The notes beneath the pieces are model-generated. The model was not told where the DNA came from and ran no database searches. It saw only the letters and a program-made list of their open reading frames with translations. From assembly GCF_025642155.1 (NCBI RefSeq), contig NZ_CP106798.1:5952001-6016000 (forward strand): a stretch of DNA of 64,000 bases, given 5' to 3'. Shown here in pieces: positions 29,914 to 40,037 of this stretch (its first letter is position 1; every line of letters begins with the position of its first letter). The position numbers were made by a program, and so were the translations under genes. The DNA comes from Streptomyces sp. HUAS 15-9 (GTDB lineage: Bacteria; Actinomycetota; Actinomycetes; Streptomycetales; Streptomycetaceae).

Positions 29914-30288
29914 TTGGCTGCTGAGCTGCACGTCGCGCTGGTCGCGGCCGACCGAGAGGTCTGGTCCGGCGAGGCCACCCTGGTCGTCGCGCGCACCACC
30001 TCCGGCGACATCGGCGTCATGCCCGGTCACCAGCCGCTGCTCGGTGTGCTGGAGTCGGGCCCGGTGACCATCCGTACGAGTGATGGTGCAACGGTCGTCG
30101 CCGCGGTGCACGGCGGTTTCATCTCGTTCGCGGACAACAAGCTGTCGCTGCTGGCCGAGATCGCCGAGCTGTCGGACGAGATCGATGTCCAGCGCGCGGA
30201 GCGGGCGCTCGAGCGCGCGAAGTCGGAGGCCGACGCCTCCGCCGAGCGCCGCGCGGACGTTCGACTGCGTGCGGCGACGGCGCGCTGA
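29914..30288 (+). CDS. atpC: ATP synthase F1 subunit epsilon
   Basis: A 124-residue subunit. The N-terminal beta sandwich (LHVALVAADREVWSGEATLV; GDIGVMPGHQPLLG) is followed by a shortened helical hairpin (IDVQRAERALERAKSEADA). It inhibits reverse ATPase action and couples rotation. The TTG start is set by CGAGGAG upstream. It ends the operon. Confidence 0.96.
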   Translation: MAAELHVALVAADREVWSGEATLVVARTTSGDIGVMPGHQPLLGVLESGPVTIRTSDGATVVAAVHGGFISFADNKLSLLAEIAELSDEIDVQRAERALERAKSEADASAERRADVRLRAATAR

Positions 30289-30314
30289 GCCAGCGCACTG
30301 TGTGATGACGTCAC

Positions 30315-30360
30315 TCAGCCGCGGCTGGGACCGGAGCAATCCGGTACCAGCCGCGGCTGA
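30315..30360 (+). terminator. atp operon terminator
   Basis: A perfect 14-bp stem (30315-30328 with 30347-30360), then a G/A mismatch, then ACCGGA-GCAA-TCCGGT with a GNRA tetraloop. A T run (30374-30380) comes 13 bases later. The highly ordered structure suggests strong termination and 3'-end protection. Confidence 0.85.
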
Positions 30361-30417
30361 GGCAGATGTGGGTGTTTTTTCCGTTCCGTTACCTAGGAGA
30401 CGAGGAGGTCGGTGCCG

Positions 30418-30864
30418 ATGGTCCTCGCTCTGACTGTGTGCGGAGTCGTGGTCGCGCTCGTGGTGGTGGGACTCTTCCTGTTCGGCCTGCGGCGCAGACT
30501 CATCCAGCGGTCCGGCGGGACCTTCGACTGCAGCCTGCGCTGGGACGTACCGGAGAAACCCGACGCCAGCGGCAAGGGCTGGAGCTATGGCGTGGCCCGC
30601 TACAACGGCGACCGGATCGAGTGGTACCGGGTCTTCTCCTACGCCCCCCGCCCGCGCCGCGTCCTGGAACGCTCGCAGATCGAGGTGGCCGGCCGCCGGC
30701 TCCCCGAGGGCGAGGAGGAACTGGCGCTGCTCTCCGACGCCGTCATCCTCGCCTGTACCCATCGGGGCACCCGCCTCGAACTCGCCATGACCGAAGACGC
30801 GCTGACCGGATTTCTCGCGTGGCTGGAAGCAGCCCCGCCCGGTCAGCGAGTGAATGTGGCGTAG
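30418..30864 (+). CDS. DUF2550 membrane-anchored protein
   Basis: About 148 residues: one N-terminal membrane helix (LALTVCGVVVALVVVGLFLFG), then a soluble domain beginning GGTFDCSLRWDVPE with the pattern WSYGVARYNGDRIEWYRVFS. This matches the DUF2550 family found directly after atpC in actinobacteria. Its function is unknown; linkage suggests a role at the membrane near ATP synthase, but it follows the atp terminator and has its own AGGAGG site. ATG 30418 gives 9-base spacing; GTG 30412 would be too close. Confidence 0.85.
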   Translation: MVLALTVCGVVVALVVVGLFLFGLRRRLIQRSGGTFDCSLRWDVPEKPDASGKGWSYGVARYNGDRIEWYRVFSYAPRPRRVLERSQIEVAGRRLPEGEEELALLSDAVILACTHRGTRLELAMTEDALTGFLAWLEAAPPGQRVNVA

Positions 30865-30910
30865 CCACATTCACTCTCCCCCGGACGAAGTGAAGTCCGG
30901 AGGAGAGTGA
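30849..30910. terminator. Overlapping bidirectional terminator hairpins
   Basis: Stem 1 is 12 bp (30849-30860 with 30864-30875) and includes the TAG stop of the DUF2550 gene. Stem 2 is 16 bp with one mismatch (30871-30886 with 30895-30910). They share 30871-30875, so only one can form at a time. They separate the convergent DUF2550 and chitinase genes. Confidence 0.75.
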
Positions 30911-30945
30911 ACGTCGCTCAACGCTTCTTACTATTTCGAACTGTC

Positions 30946-32778
<1,833 letters not shown>

Positions 32779-32844
32779 GCTGCGCCTCCCTCTATCTCGG
32801 GGGTGTCAGGGGCATGACTGAGCCTTCACGCCCACGGTGCCGCG

Positions 32845-32886
32845 AGAATAGAAAGGTCTGGACCACGCGTCAATAGGTCTGGACCA
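32845..32886 (-). promoter_or_regulatory. Chitinase promoter with two direct-repeat operators
   Basis: On the minus strand -35 TTGACG (32868-32873) and -10 TATTCT (32845-32850) are separated by exactly 17 bases. The word TGGTCCAGACCT occurs at 32875-32886, just upstream of -35, and at 32854-32865, in the spacer, 21 bases apart. This is the 12-bp direct repeat known from Streptomyces chitinase promoters; it resembles the DasR dre site. Confidence 0.85.
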
Positions 32887-32902
32887 CTCGTCCGGAATCC
32901 CC

Positions 32903-33544
32903 CTAGATCCCCAACTCCTGGGCCAGCACGGCCGCTTGAACTCGGCTGCGCAGCTCCAGCTTCGCCAGCAGACGGCTGACGTGGGTCTTCACGGTCGCCT
33001 CCGCCATGTCCAGCCGCTCGGCGACCCCCGCGTTGGACAGCCCCTTTCCGAGGCAGGACAGCACCTCGCGCTCACGGGGGGTCAGTGACTCCAAGGCCGC
33101 GGGATCGGCGCTCGACTCCCGCACCGGCCGTGCGGCGAACTCGGCGATCAGCCGCCGGGTGACCGCCGGGGCGACGATCCCTTCCCCGCGCGCCACCGTA
33201 CGCACCGCCTCCAGCAGATCCTTCGCCTCGGTGTTCTTCAGCAGAAACCCGGCCGCACCGGCCCGCAGCGCCCCGAAGACATACTCGTCGAGGTCGAAGG
33301 TGGTGAGCACGAGCACATCCGCGAGCCCCTCCGCGACGACCTTCCGGGTCGCCGACACCCCGTCCAGGCGCGGCATCTGAACGTCCATCAGCACCAGATC
33401 CGGCCGCAGCTCGCGGGCCAGTGCCACCGCCCGCTCACCGTCGGCCGCCTCGCCGGCCACCTCGATGTCGGGCGCGCTGTTCAGGATGAGCACCAGCCCG
33501 GCGCGCACGGCGGACTGGTCCTCCGCGACCAGGACGCGGATCAT
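32903..33544 (-). CDS. Two-component response regulator, NarL/LuxR type
   Basis: A 213-residue protein. The receiver domain has VLVAEDQSAVRAG and the phosphoacceptor in LVLMDVQMPRLDGVSATR, with Lys in FLLKNTEA. The C-terminal LuxR helix-turn-helix reads LTPREREVLSCLGKGLSNAG. The ATG overlaps the stop of the sensor kinase gene (ATGA), so the two form a cognate pair. Its targets are not evident; the small membrane protein gene diverging from the kinase is a candidate. Although it neighbours the chitinase gene in the same direction, a 125-base gap with a full chitinase promoter lies between; a link to chitin is unproven. Confidence 0.92.
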   Translation of the reverse strand: MIRVLVAEDQSAVRAGLVLILNSAPDIEVAGEAADGERAVALARELRPDLVLMDVQMPRLDGVSATRKVVAEGLADVLVLTTFDLDEYVFGALRAGAAGFLLKNTEAKDLLEAVRTVARGEGIVAPAVTRRLIAEFAARPVRESSADPAALESLTPREREVLSCLGKGLSNAGVAERLDMAEATVKTHVSRLLAKLELRSRVQAAVLAQELGI

Positions 33545-34713
33545 TCGGGGTCTCCTTCGGTCACGGGCAGGGTGACACGTACGGCCCAGAGTGCGCCCTC
33601 GGGGCCGGCGTCGAACCGGCCGCCGAGCAGTGCCGCCCGCTCCCGCATCCCGATCAGTCCGGCGCCGGAGCCGGGGGCGCGGGGGGTGTCCCGGTGACCG
33701 TAAGGGCTGGTCACATGGAGGTCGAGCATGCCGTCCCGCTGGGTCAGGCGGACGGTGACACGGCCCGGGCCGGCGTGCTTGAGCGCGTTGGTCAGGGACT
33801 CCTGGACCATGCGGTATGCGGCCAGCTCGACCGGGGCGGGCACCCGGCCGTGGTCGGTGTCCAGGGTGACGTCGAGGCCGTTGGCACGGGCGCCGTCGAC
33901 CAGGGCGGTGAGGCCGTCGAGGGTGAGGGTGGCGGACGGCTCGTGTTCGCCGCCACGGTCCCGCAGGATCCCGATCAGCCGCCGCATCTCGGCGAGCCCT
34001 TCGACGCTGTTCTCCCGGATGACGGCGAGGGCCTGTCTGCTGGTCCCGGGGTCGTCGATGGACAGGGCGGCCGTGGAGTGGATGGCGATCGCGGACAGAT
34101 GGTTGGCGACCATGTCGTGCAACTCACGGGCCACCCGCGCCCGTTCGGCGGTCACCGCTTGGACACGGTCCATCTCGGCCAGCAGTGCGGTCTGTTCGGC
34201 GCGCAGCCGGGCGGCCTCGGCCGCGTCACGGTGGTCGCGCACGACCCACCCGGTCGCGGCGGGGGCGAGCGCCACCACACCGACGCCGACACCGATCAGC
34301 AGACCTTTCGGGTCACGCCAGAGCGCGGCCGGCACCACCCCGCCGATCACCGTGAGCAGCCCGGTGATCCAGGGGATGCGGCGGGCGGAGGCCGGGGTGC
34401 CGTACAGGACGGCCGCGTACATGAGGTCGGTGAACAGGACGACCGTGACCACGCTGCCCCGCGTCACCGTGTCCACGGTCAGCATGGCGGTGCCGACCAG
34501 CATGGCGAACCTCGGCCGGGTGCGGCGCAGCAGTTCGCACGCGGCCGTCACGGCCAGCGGCACCAGCACGGCCCACCGCTGCGGCACCAGCACCAGGCCG
34601 TCGGTGACCTCCCGGGGGCTGAGCCCCAGCCCCCACATCAGCAGACCTCCGAGGAAGCCGCCCACGGCGATGCGTATGTCGTCGCGGTGCGGGCGCGGAA
34701 GCGTCAGGGCCAT
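33541..34713 (-). CDS. Sensor histidine kinase (HisKA_3 type)
   Basis: About 390 residues. Several N-terminal membrane helices (IAVGGFLGGLLMWGLGL to about 145) without a large extracellular loop suggest an intramembrane-type sensor. The H-box ARVARELHDMVANHLSAIA and an HATPase region with MVQESLTNALKHAG and GAGLIGMRERAALLGG follow. The start is uncertain: ATG 34713 fits the first conserved residues; the frame extends to ATG 34776, preceded by a -10-like TACATC, which could be a leaderless start. Partner of the adjacent response regulator. Confidence 0.9.
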   Translation of the reverse strand: MALTLPRPHRDDIRIAVGGFLGGLLMWGLGLSPREVTDGLVLVPQRWAVLVPLAVTAACELLRRTRPRFAMLVGTAMLTVDTVTRGSVVTVVLFTDLMYAAVLYGTPASARRIPWITGLLTVIGGVVPAALWRDPKGLLIGVGVGVVALAPAATGWVVRDHRDAAEAARLRAEQTALLAEMDRVQAVTAERARVARELHDMVANHLSAIAIHSTAALSIDDPGTSRQALAVIRENSVEGLAEMRRLIGILRDRGGEHEPSATLTLDGLTALVDGARANGLDVTLDTDHGRVPAPVELAAYRMVQESLTNALKHAGPGRVTVRLTQRDGMLDLHVTSPYGHRDTPRAPGSGAGLIGMRERAALLGGRFDAGPEGALWAVRVTLPVTEGDPE

Positions 34714-34865
34714 GCCCCCATCCAACACGGCGCGCGCACCGCCCGCGTGCTCCTGTGGAACGGTCCCGAACTGCATCTTTCGATGTACGGGGAGTTCGTC
34801 ACCGCCGACGACGCGGCCCGCGCGGACCGACGGGAGCCTGGAAGGGCGACCGAGAGGAGCGAGAC

Positions 34866-35411
34866 GTGATCGTCGCGTTGATCGTGGCCTGTGAGGTGGC
34901 CTTCTGGGTGCTGCTGGCGGCCGGACTGGCCTTCCGCTATCCGCTGAGGATGCCGCGCACCGGACTGGCCCTGCTGCTGTGCGAGCCGCTGCTGGAGCTC
35001 GTGCTGTTCGCCGTCACGGCGATCGACCTCAAGAACGGTGCCGAGCCCGACTGGCGGCACGGCCTCGCGGCCGTCTACATCGGCTTCACGGTGGGCCTCG
35101 GGCACTCCACGATCAAGTGGGCCGACGCCCGGATCGCGCACCGGTTCGCCGGTGGCCCGCCGCCGGTGAGGCCGCCGAAGTACGGCACGGCCCGCGCCGT
35201 CCACGAGTGGAAGGTCGCGGGCCGCTGGATCCTGGCGTCCGTGGTGGCCATCGCCCTGCTCCAGGGCGCGGTCTGGTACGTCGGTGACGACGCCGGGACC
35301 GGTTCGCTGCGGGCGTGGCAGCTGAGGATGGTGTGGGTGATCGGCATCAACGTGATCATCGCCGCGACCTACACCCTGTTCCCCGGGCGGGAGCCTGCCA
35401 AGCTCCCCTAA
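34866..35411 (+). CDS. Hypothetical integral membrane protein
   Basis: A 181-residue protein with four hydrophobic helices (ALIVACEVAFWVLLAAGLAF; LALLLCEPLLELVLFAVTAI; GRWILASVVAIALLQGAVWYV; MVWVIGINVIIAATYTLF). It is the kind annotated in Streptomyces as a conserved integral membrane protein with no assigned function. The GTG at 34866 has AGAGGAG upstream; the frame extends to 34755 without a site. It diverges from the sensor kinase gene and could be part of its regulon. Confidence 0.75.
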   Translation: MIVALIVACEVAFWVLLAAGLAFRYPLRMPRTGLALLLCEPLLELVLFAVTAIDLKNGAEPDWRHGLAAVYIGFTVGLGHSTIKWADARIAHRFAGGPPPVRPPKYGTARAVHEWKVAGRWILASVVAIALLQGAVWYVGDDAGTGSLRAWQLRMVWVIGINVIIAATYTLFPGREPAKLP

Positions 35412-35980
35412 CGTTCCCCGCCCGGCACCCACAGCACGTCCCCGACCTCCTTGTTGGCGGTGCGGGCCAGGATGAAGAGCAGGTCCGAGAGGCGGTTGAG
35501 GTAGGTCGCGGTCAGGGGGTTCATGATCTCGCCGTGGACATCCAGGGCCGCCCATGTCGAGCGCTCGGCACGGCGTACGACCGTGCAGGCCTGGTGGAGC
35601 AGGGCCGCGCCCGGGGTGCCGGCGGGGAGGATGAAGGAGCGCAGCTTCGTCAGCTCCTCGTTGAAGCGGTCGCAGTCCGCCTCCAGCTTGTCGATGTAGA
35701 ACTGCTCGACCCTGAGCGGCGGGAACTTGGGGTCCTCCACCACCGGCGTCGACAGGTCGGCGCCCACGTCGAACAGGTCGTTCTGCACGCGGGTGAGGAC
35801 TGTGACGATCTCCTCCGCCAGGCCGCCCAGCGCGATCGCCGTCCCGATCACCGCGTTGGCCTCGTTGGTGTCGGCGTAGGCCGAGATCCGCAGATCGGTC
35901 TTGGCGACCCGGCTCATGTCGCCGAGGGCGGTGGTGCCCTTGTCGCCGGTCCTGGTGTAGATACGCGTGAGGTTGACCAT
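35408..35980 (-). CDS. cobO: Cob(I)alamin adenosyltransferase, PduO type
   Basis: A 190-residue corrinoid adenosyltransferase. It uses ATP to make adenosylcobalamin from cob(I)alamin. The N-terminal phosphate-binding motif is YTRTGDKGTTALGD; LRISAYADTNEANAVIG and RRAERSTWAAL...NRLSDLLFILAR are the other conserved blocks. The enzyme supplies the cofactor of methylmalonyl-CoA mutase, whose chaperone MeaB and epimerase partner are encoded 19 kb away. Convergent with the membrane protein gene with a 4-base overlap of their ends. The symbol follows common annotation; pduO would also fit. Confidence 0.92.
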   Translation of the reverse strand: MVNLTRIYTRTGDKGTTALGDMSRVAKTDLRISAYADTNEANAVIGTAIALGGLAEEIVTVLTRVQNDLFDVGADLSTPVVEDPKFPPLRVEQFYIDKLEADCDRFNEELTKLRSFILPAGTPGAALLHQACTVVRRAERSTWAALDVHGEIMNPLTATYLNRLSDLLFILARTANKEVGDVLWVPGGER

Positions 35981-35993
35981 ATGGCCAGCGTAG

Positions 35994-36743
35994 TTACCCT
36001 CCGGCCGTTCGGAAGACGCGTGTGCCCACCGTCACGGCCACAGTCGCGAAGGCGACGGCGACGAGGGCGCCGTAGAACATGTGGGCCGTCGTGTAGGAGC
36101 CGACGTACGCATCCCGCACCGCGTCCACGAGATAGCGGAACGGGACGAAGTGGGAGAGCACGTCCAGCCAGCCCGGTGCCAGGGTCATCGGCAGCATCAG
36201 GCCCGACAGGAGCATCGACGGCATGGTCAGCGCGTTGACCAGCGGGCCGAACTCCTGCGGGGTGCCGACCTTCATCGCCATCGCGTACGACAGCGAGCCG
36301 AGGGAGACGGTGAGCAGGGCGACGAACGCGAAGCCGATCAGGATGCCGGGCAGCGGCGCGCGCAGTCCCATCGCCACCGCGGCCAGCACCAGCAGCACCG
36401 CCTGGAAGACGAAGACCGTGGCGTCGCGCAGTACCCTGCCGAGCAGCAGGGCGAGCCGGCTGACCGGAGTGACGCGCATGCGCTCCACCACCCCCTGCCC
36501 CTTCTCGATGATGATCGCGAACCCTGCGAAGGCGGCGCCGAACAGGCCGAGTTGGAGCAGCAGCCCGGGGACGAGGACCTGCCAGGAACTGCCCCGTGCG
36601 CCGAGCGGGAGGCCGGTGAGCAGCGGGCCGAAGAAGAACAGATACAGCAGCGGCATCAGCACGCCGAAGAGCAGCGCGAAGCGGGAGCGCAGGGACTGGC
36701 GCAGATAGCGGCCGTAGATGAGTGCGGTGTCGTGGAGGAGCAT
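35994..36743 (-). CDS. ABC-2 type transporter permease
   Basis: A 249-residue membrane protein with six predicted helices, of the DrrB/NodJ type (ABC-2). Recognisable blocks are IYGRYLRQSLRSRFALLFGV near the N-terminus and LSGLMLPMTLAPGWLDVLSHFVPFRYLVDAVR toward the end. It lies 10 bases after its ATPase gene in the same direction, forming a two-gene exporter behind a divergent TetR gene. Substrate unknown; drugs or lipids are usual for the family. Confidence 0.9.
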   Translation of the reverse strand: MLLHDTALIYGRYLRQSLRSRFALLFGVLMPLLYLFFFGPLLTGLPLGARGSSWQVLVPGLLLQLGLFGAAFAGFAIIIEKGQGVVERMRVTPVSRLALLLGRVLRDATVFVFQAVLLVLAAVAMGLRAPLPGILIGFAFVALLTVSLGSLSYAMAMKVGTPQEFGPLVNALTMPSMLLSGLMLPMTLAPGWLDVLSHFVPFRYLVDAVRDAYVGSYTTAHMFYGALVAVAFATVAVTVGTRVFRTAGG

Positions 36744-36753
36744 CCTGGCGGTC

Positions 36754-37539
36754 CTATACGGCTACGGGGGTGGCGTCGGCCGGGGAGGGCCCGCGGCCGG
36801 TGATGGCGAGAAACGTGTCCTGGAGCGAGGCGTCGATCGAGCCGCCGTACTCCAGCTTCAGCGCGCTCGGTGTGCCCTGGGCCACGACCACGCCCCGGTC
36901 GACGACGACCAGCCGGTCGGCCAGGGTGTCGGCCTCGTCCAGGTAGTGGGTGGTGAGGAACACCGTTGTGCCGTGCGCGTCGCGCAGTCGGCGGATCAGG
37001 GCCCAGAGGTCCGCGCGGCTGCCGGGATCGAGACCGGTCGTGGGCTCGTCGAGGAACAGGACCTTCGGGCGGTGGGTGAGTGCCATCGCGATGTCCAGGC
37101 GTCGTCGCTGACCGCCCGACAGTGCGGATGTCCTGCGGTCGAGCAACTCGGTGAGGTCCAGGTCGTGGGCCAGTTCGGCGGCGCGTTCGACGGCCCGGAC
37201 CTTTGTCAGGCGGTAGAGGCGGCCCTGGGTGACCAGTTCCTCCCGCACGCCGATCTGCCCGTCGACGCCGCCGGACTGGGCGACGTAGCCGCATGCGCGG
37301 CGTACCCCGGCCGGGTCGGTGGCCAGGTCGTGGCCGGCGACGGTCGCCGCGCCGCCGGTCGGCTTCAGCAGGGTGGTGAGCATGCGCAGGGTGGTCGTCT
37401 TGCCGGCGCCGTTCGGGCCGAGGAAGCCGAGGATCTCGCCCTCGCGGACGGTGAGGTCGATGCCGCGCACGGCCTCGACGGCGCCGCGTTTCGTCTGGAA
37501 GGTGCGGGCCAGTCCGGCCGCGCTGATGACTGCTGTCAT
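36754..37539 (-). CDS. ABC transporter ATP-binding protein (DrrA-like)
   Basis: A 261-residue nucleotide-binding subunit. Walker A is GPNGAGKTTTL, the signature ALSGGQRRRLDIA, Walker B VLFLDEPTTGLD, and the switch His follows in LTTHYLDEAD. The C-terminal extension is short, as in DrrA/CcmA drug and polyketide exporters. An inverted repeat AGAGTC-N16-GACTCT lies just upstream of its start (37554-37581), a possible site for the divergent TetR repressor. Confidence 0.93.
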   Translation of the reverse strand: MTAVISAAGLARTFQTKRGAVEAVRGIDLTVREGEILGFLGPNGAGKTTTLRMLTTLLKPTGGAATVAGHDLATDPAGVRRACGYVAQSGGVDGQIGVREELVTQGRLYRLTKVRAVERAAELAHDLDLTELLDRRTSALSGGQRRRLDIAMALTHRPKVLFLDEPTTGLDPGSRADLWALIRRLRDAHGTTVFLTTHYLDEADTLADRLVVVDRGVVVAQGTPSALKLEYGGSIDASLQDTFLAITGRGPSPADATPVAV

Positions 37540-37553
37540 GCCGACAGAAAAAC

Positions 37554-37581
37554 AGAGTCCCTGAAATTTTGCAATGACTCT
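37554..37581. promoter_or_regulatory. Inverted repeat between exporter and TetR genes
   Basis: AGAGTC (37554-37559) and GACTCT (37576-37581) flank an AT-rich spacer that contains TTGCAA (37569-37574), which can act as a -35 box on either strand. It is the likely operator and promoter region for both genes. Confidence 0.5.
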
Positions 37582-37631
37582 AAGTTTTCACTCTGCCCAG
37601 TGAAGCGGCCCGGCGAGGCTAGGATTCGGAC

Positions 37632-38273
37632 ATGGCAGAAGGGCTCCGGGAGCGGAAGAAGCGGCAGACCAGGCAGTACATCTCGGATGTCGCCACGGGC
37701 CTGTTCATCGAGCGTGGATTCGACGCGGTGACGATGGCGGAGATCGCCGACGCGGCCGATGTCTCCGTCAACACGGTCTACAACTACTTCCCGGCCAAGG
37801 AGGACCTCTTCTTCGACCGCTCCTCCGGCATGACCGGCCGGCCGGCCCGCTGGGTGCGCGGCCGGGCCGGCGGGGAGTCGGCCGCCGTGGCGGTGCTGCG
37901 TGAACTGCGCGAGGAGGTCGAGGCGGTCTCGCCCCGGGTCGGGCTGATCCCCGGCTACGCCCGCTTCATGCGGGTGATCGAGGAGGCGCCCGCGCTGCGC
38001 TCCCGGCTGTGGGCGATCCAGCAGGAGATCCAAGCCAATCTCGAGGCGGTGCTGCGCGAGGAGACCGGTGCGGCCGAGGATGATCCGCTTCCCGCTCTGA
38101 TGGCGGGTCAGATCAACTGGGCGCACGGCGCCGTCATGTCCGCCATCGCGTGCGAGATGATCAAAGGTCGCGATCCGCGTGAAGTGTCCCGAGAGATGCT
38201 GGTCCTCCTTGATGACATAGAGGACCTGTTGAGTGAAAAGGTGCTCAACTACGCCGTCCGAGGCTTGGAATGA
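37632..38273 (+). CDS. TetR family transcriptional regulator
   Basis: A 213-residue regulator. The N-terminal helix-turn-helix is GFDAVTMAEIADAADVSVNT followed by VYNYFPAKEDLFFDR, standard for TetR. The C-terminal ligand-binding domain is unlike its neighbours. It diverges from the ABC exporter operon, so it probably represses that exporter and responds to its substrate. Confidence 0.92.
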   Translation: MAEGLRERKKRQTRQYISDVATGLFIERGFDAVTMAEIADAADVSVNTVYNYFPAKEDLFFDRSSGMTGRPARWVRGRAGGESAAVAVLRELREEVEAVSPRVGLIPGYARFMRVIEEAPALRSRLWAIQQEIQANLEAVLREETGAAEDDPLPALMAGQINWAHGAVMSAIACEMIKGRDPREVSREMLVLLDDIEDLLSEKVLNYAVRGLE

Positions 38274-38397
38274 CCCCTCCCGGTGTGATGTCCGTCAGCT
38301 GAGACGTGACGCGCATTACTTACTGGTCACACGGCCCCTCACGAGCGCTATCGTCCGCGAAAGAGTCGTACGTAAACAGCGTGTAAGGGGAGTCGGA

Positions 38398-39246
38398 GTG
38401 GCACGGAAGCTCGCCGTCATCGGGGCCGGTCTCATGGGTTCCGGCATTGCCCAGGTCTCCGCGCAGGCGGGCTGGGACGTCGTCCTGCGTGACGTCACCG
38501 ACGAGGCACTCAAGCGTGGCACCGACGGCATCAAGGCCTCGTACGACAAGTTCGTGAGCAAGGGCAAGATGGAGGCGCACGACGCCGACGCCGCCCTGGG
38601 CCGCATCACCGCGACCACCGACCTGGACGCGGCCGCGGACGCCGATGTCGTCGTCGAGGCCGTCTTCGAGAAGCTCGAGGTCAAGCACGAGATCTTCCGC
38701 GCGCTCGACAAGATCGTGCGCCCGGAGACGGTGCTCGCCTCCAACACCTCCGCGATCCCGATCACCAAGATCGCGGCGGCCACTGAGCGCCCCGAGCGGG
38801 TCGTCGGTGTGCACTTCTTCTCGCCGGTGCCGATGATGCAGCTCGTCGAACTCGTCCGAGGCTACAAGACCAGCGACGAAACCCTCGCCACCGCGCGGGA
38901 GTTCGCCGAGTCCGTCGGCAAGACCTGCATCGTCGTCAACCGGGACGTCGCCGGCTTCGTCACCACCCGCCTCATCTCGGCCCTCGTCGTCGAGGCGACC
39001 AAGCTGTACGAGTCGGGCGTCGCGACGGCCGAGGACATCGACCTCGCCTGCAAGCTGGGCTTCGGACACGCCATGGGCCCGCTCGCCACGGCGGACCTGA
39101 CCGGCGTCGACATCCTGCTGCACGCCACCAGCAACATCTACACCGAGTCCCAGGACGAGAAGTTCGCGCCGCCGGAGCTGATGCGCCGGATGGTTGACGC
39201 CGGTGACATCGGACGCAAGAGCGGGCAGGGCTTCTACACGTACTGA
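38398..39246 (+). CDS. 3-hydroxybutyryl-CoA dehydrogenase
   Basis: A 282-residue NAD(P)-dependent enzyme that reduces acetoacetyl-CoA to 3-hydroxybutyryl-CoA or the reverse. NAD-binding LAVIGAGLMGSGIAQV, ASNTSAIPITKIA, the catalytic His in GVHFFSPVPMMQLVEL, and the C-terminal GFGHAMGPLATADLTGVD are typical. The GTG at 38398 with GGGGAGTCGGAG before it fits family length; the frame extends to 38233 through the end of the TetR gene. In Streptomyces it feeds butyrate and ethylmalonyl-CoA metabolism together with the thiolase encoded 16 kb away. Confidence 0.95.
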   Translation: MARKLAVIGAGLMGSGIAQVSAQAGWDVVLRDVTDEALKRGTDGIKASYDKFVSKGKMEAHDADAALGRITATTDLDAAADADVVVEAVFEKLEVKHEIFRALDKIVRPETVLASNTSAIPITKIAAATERPERVVGVHFFSPVPMMQLVELVRGYKTSDETLATAREFAESVGKTCIVVNRDVAGFVTTRLISALVVEATKLYESGVATAEDIDLACKLGFGHAMGPLATADLTGVDILLHATSNIYTESQDEKFAPPELMRRMVDAGDIGRKSGQGFYTY

Positions 39247-39304
39247 AACTCATGTACGTGCCGCCCTGGAACTCACCTACGTACCGCCGCTGAAACCGCA
39301 CAGT

Positions 39305-39327
39305 CCCCGCGGGTATCACCCGCGGGG
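39305..39327 (+). terminator. Hairpin after 3-hydroxybutyryl-CoA dehydrogenase gene
   Basis: CCCCGCGGGT (39305-39314) and ACCCGCGGGG (39318-39327) form a perfect 10-bp stem with a 3-base loop. Immediately upstream a 23-base imperfect tandem repeat (39243-39265 and 39266-39288, 19 of 23 identical) begins at the stop codon. Confidence 0.7.
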
Positions 39328-39446
39328 GTGAATTCGGTATCGGTTCGCTTACAGACGGCAACCTCGTCGCCGCTGAAGCAGTCAGACGATGCAACGCATC
39401 GTCTTGGACTACCTGGAGCACGACGCCGCACTCTCAGGGAGCGCAT

Positions 39447-39770
39447 ATGCACATCAGGGGCGACCACGCCGGGCTGGTCGTCGGGGGCCGCCTCGACGTC
39501 CGCAGCGCGGCGGACGCCCGTACGGTCCTGCATGCGGCCGTCGACGGCGGAGTCGGCGACCTCGTGCTCGACCTGTCAGAACTGGACTCCTGGGACGCCA
39601 CCGGACTCGGGGTGATCATGGGTGCCCACCGGCGGGCCGGCCGCTGCGGCCGCCGCCTGGTGCTGCGCGGTGTACCGCCGCAGATGCAGCGCCTGCTGGT
39701 GGCCACCCGGCTGCACCGGATCCTGGCCATCGAGGGGGGCATCGGGGTGGAGTCGCTGCCCCGCGTGTAA
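39447..39770 (+). CDS. STAS-domain anti-sigma factor antagonist
   Basis: A 107-residue SpoIIAA-like STAS domain: LVVGGRLDVRSAADARTVLH, LVLDLSELDSWDATGLGVIM. The residue normally phosphorylated (the second Ser of the DSSG motif) is Thr here (DATGLG). Such proteins bind and neutralise anti-sigma factors of the SpoIIAB/RsbW type unless phosphorylated. No anti-sigma gene is adjacent, so its partner is unknown. ATG start at 39447 with an AGGGAG upstream. Confidence 0.88.
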   Translation: MHIRGDHAGLVVGGRLDVRSAADARTVLHAAVDGGVGDLVLDLSELDSWDATGLGVIMGAHRRAGRCGRRLVLRGVPPQMQRLLVATRLHRILAIEGGIGVESLPRV

Positions 39771-40037
39771 CTCCTCGACCGGGTGTGCTCCAGGGTGCGG
39801 ACGAGACCCGGTCGGACCTCGGCGAACCGCACGTCGCGCGCAATCCTCACGAGACTGTGACGTCTCGGACGGCCCGGTACCCCGGCCTGTCGGAGATACT
39901 GTGCCAAGGTTTAAGGTTCGGTCGCCCGCAGCCATGCAACCCTCGAGCGGGCCCGGACCAGAAGCGACAGCGCGGTGTGCAGCAGGCCGGGAGGGGCCGG
40001 ACACGGGCACACGACGCTTTTGGGGGGCTAGGAACCT
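39771..40037 (+). other. Gap before the P-loop ATPase gene
   Basis: These 267 bases hold no convincing gene. Overlapping frames here are GC shadows. Confidence 0.4.
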
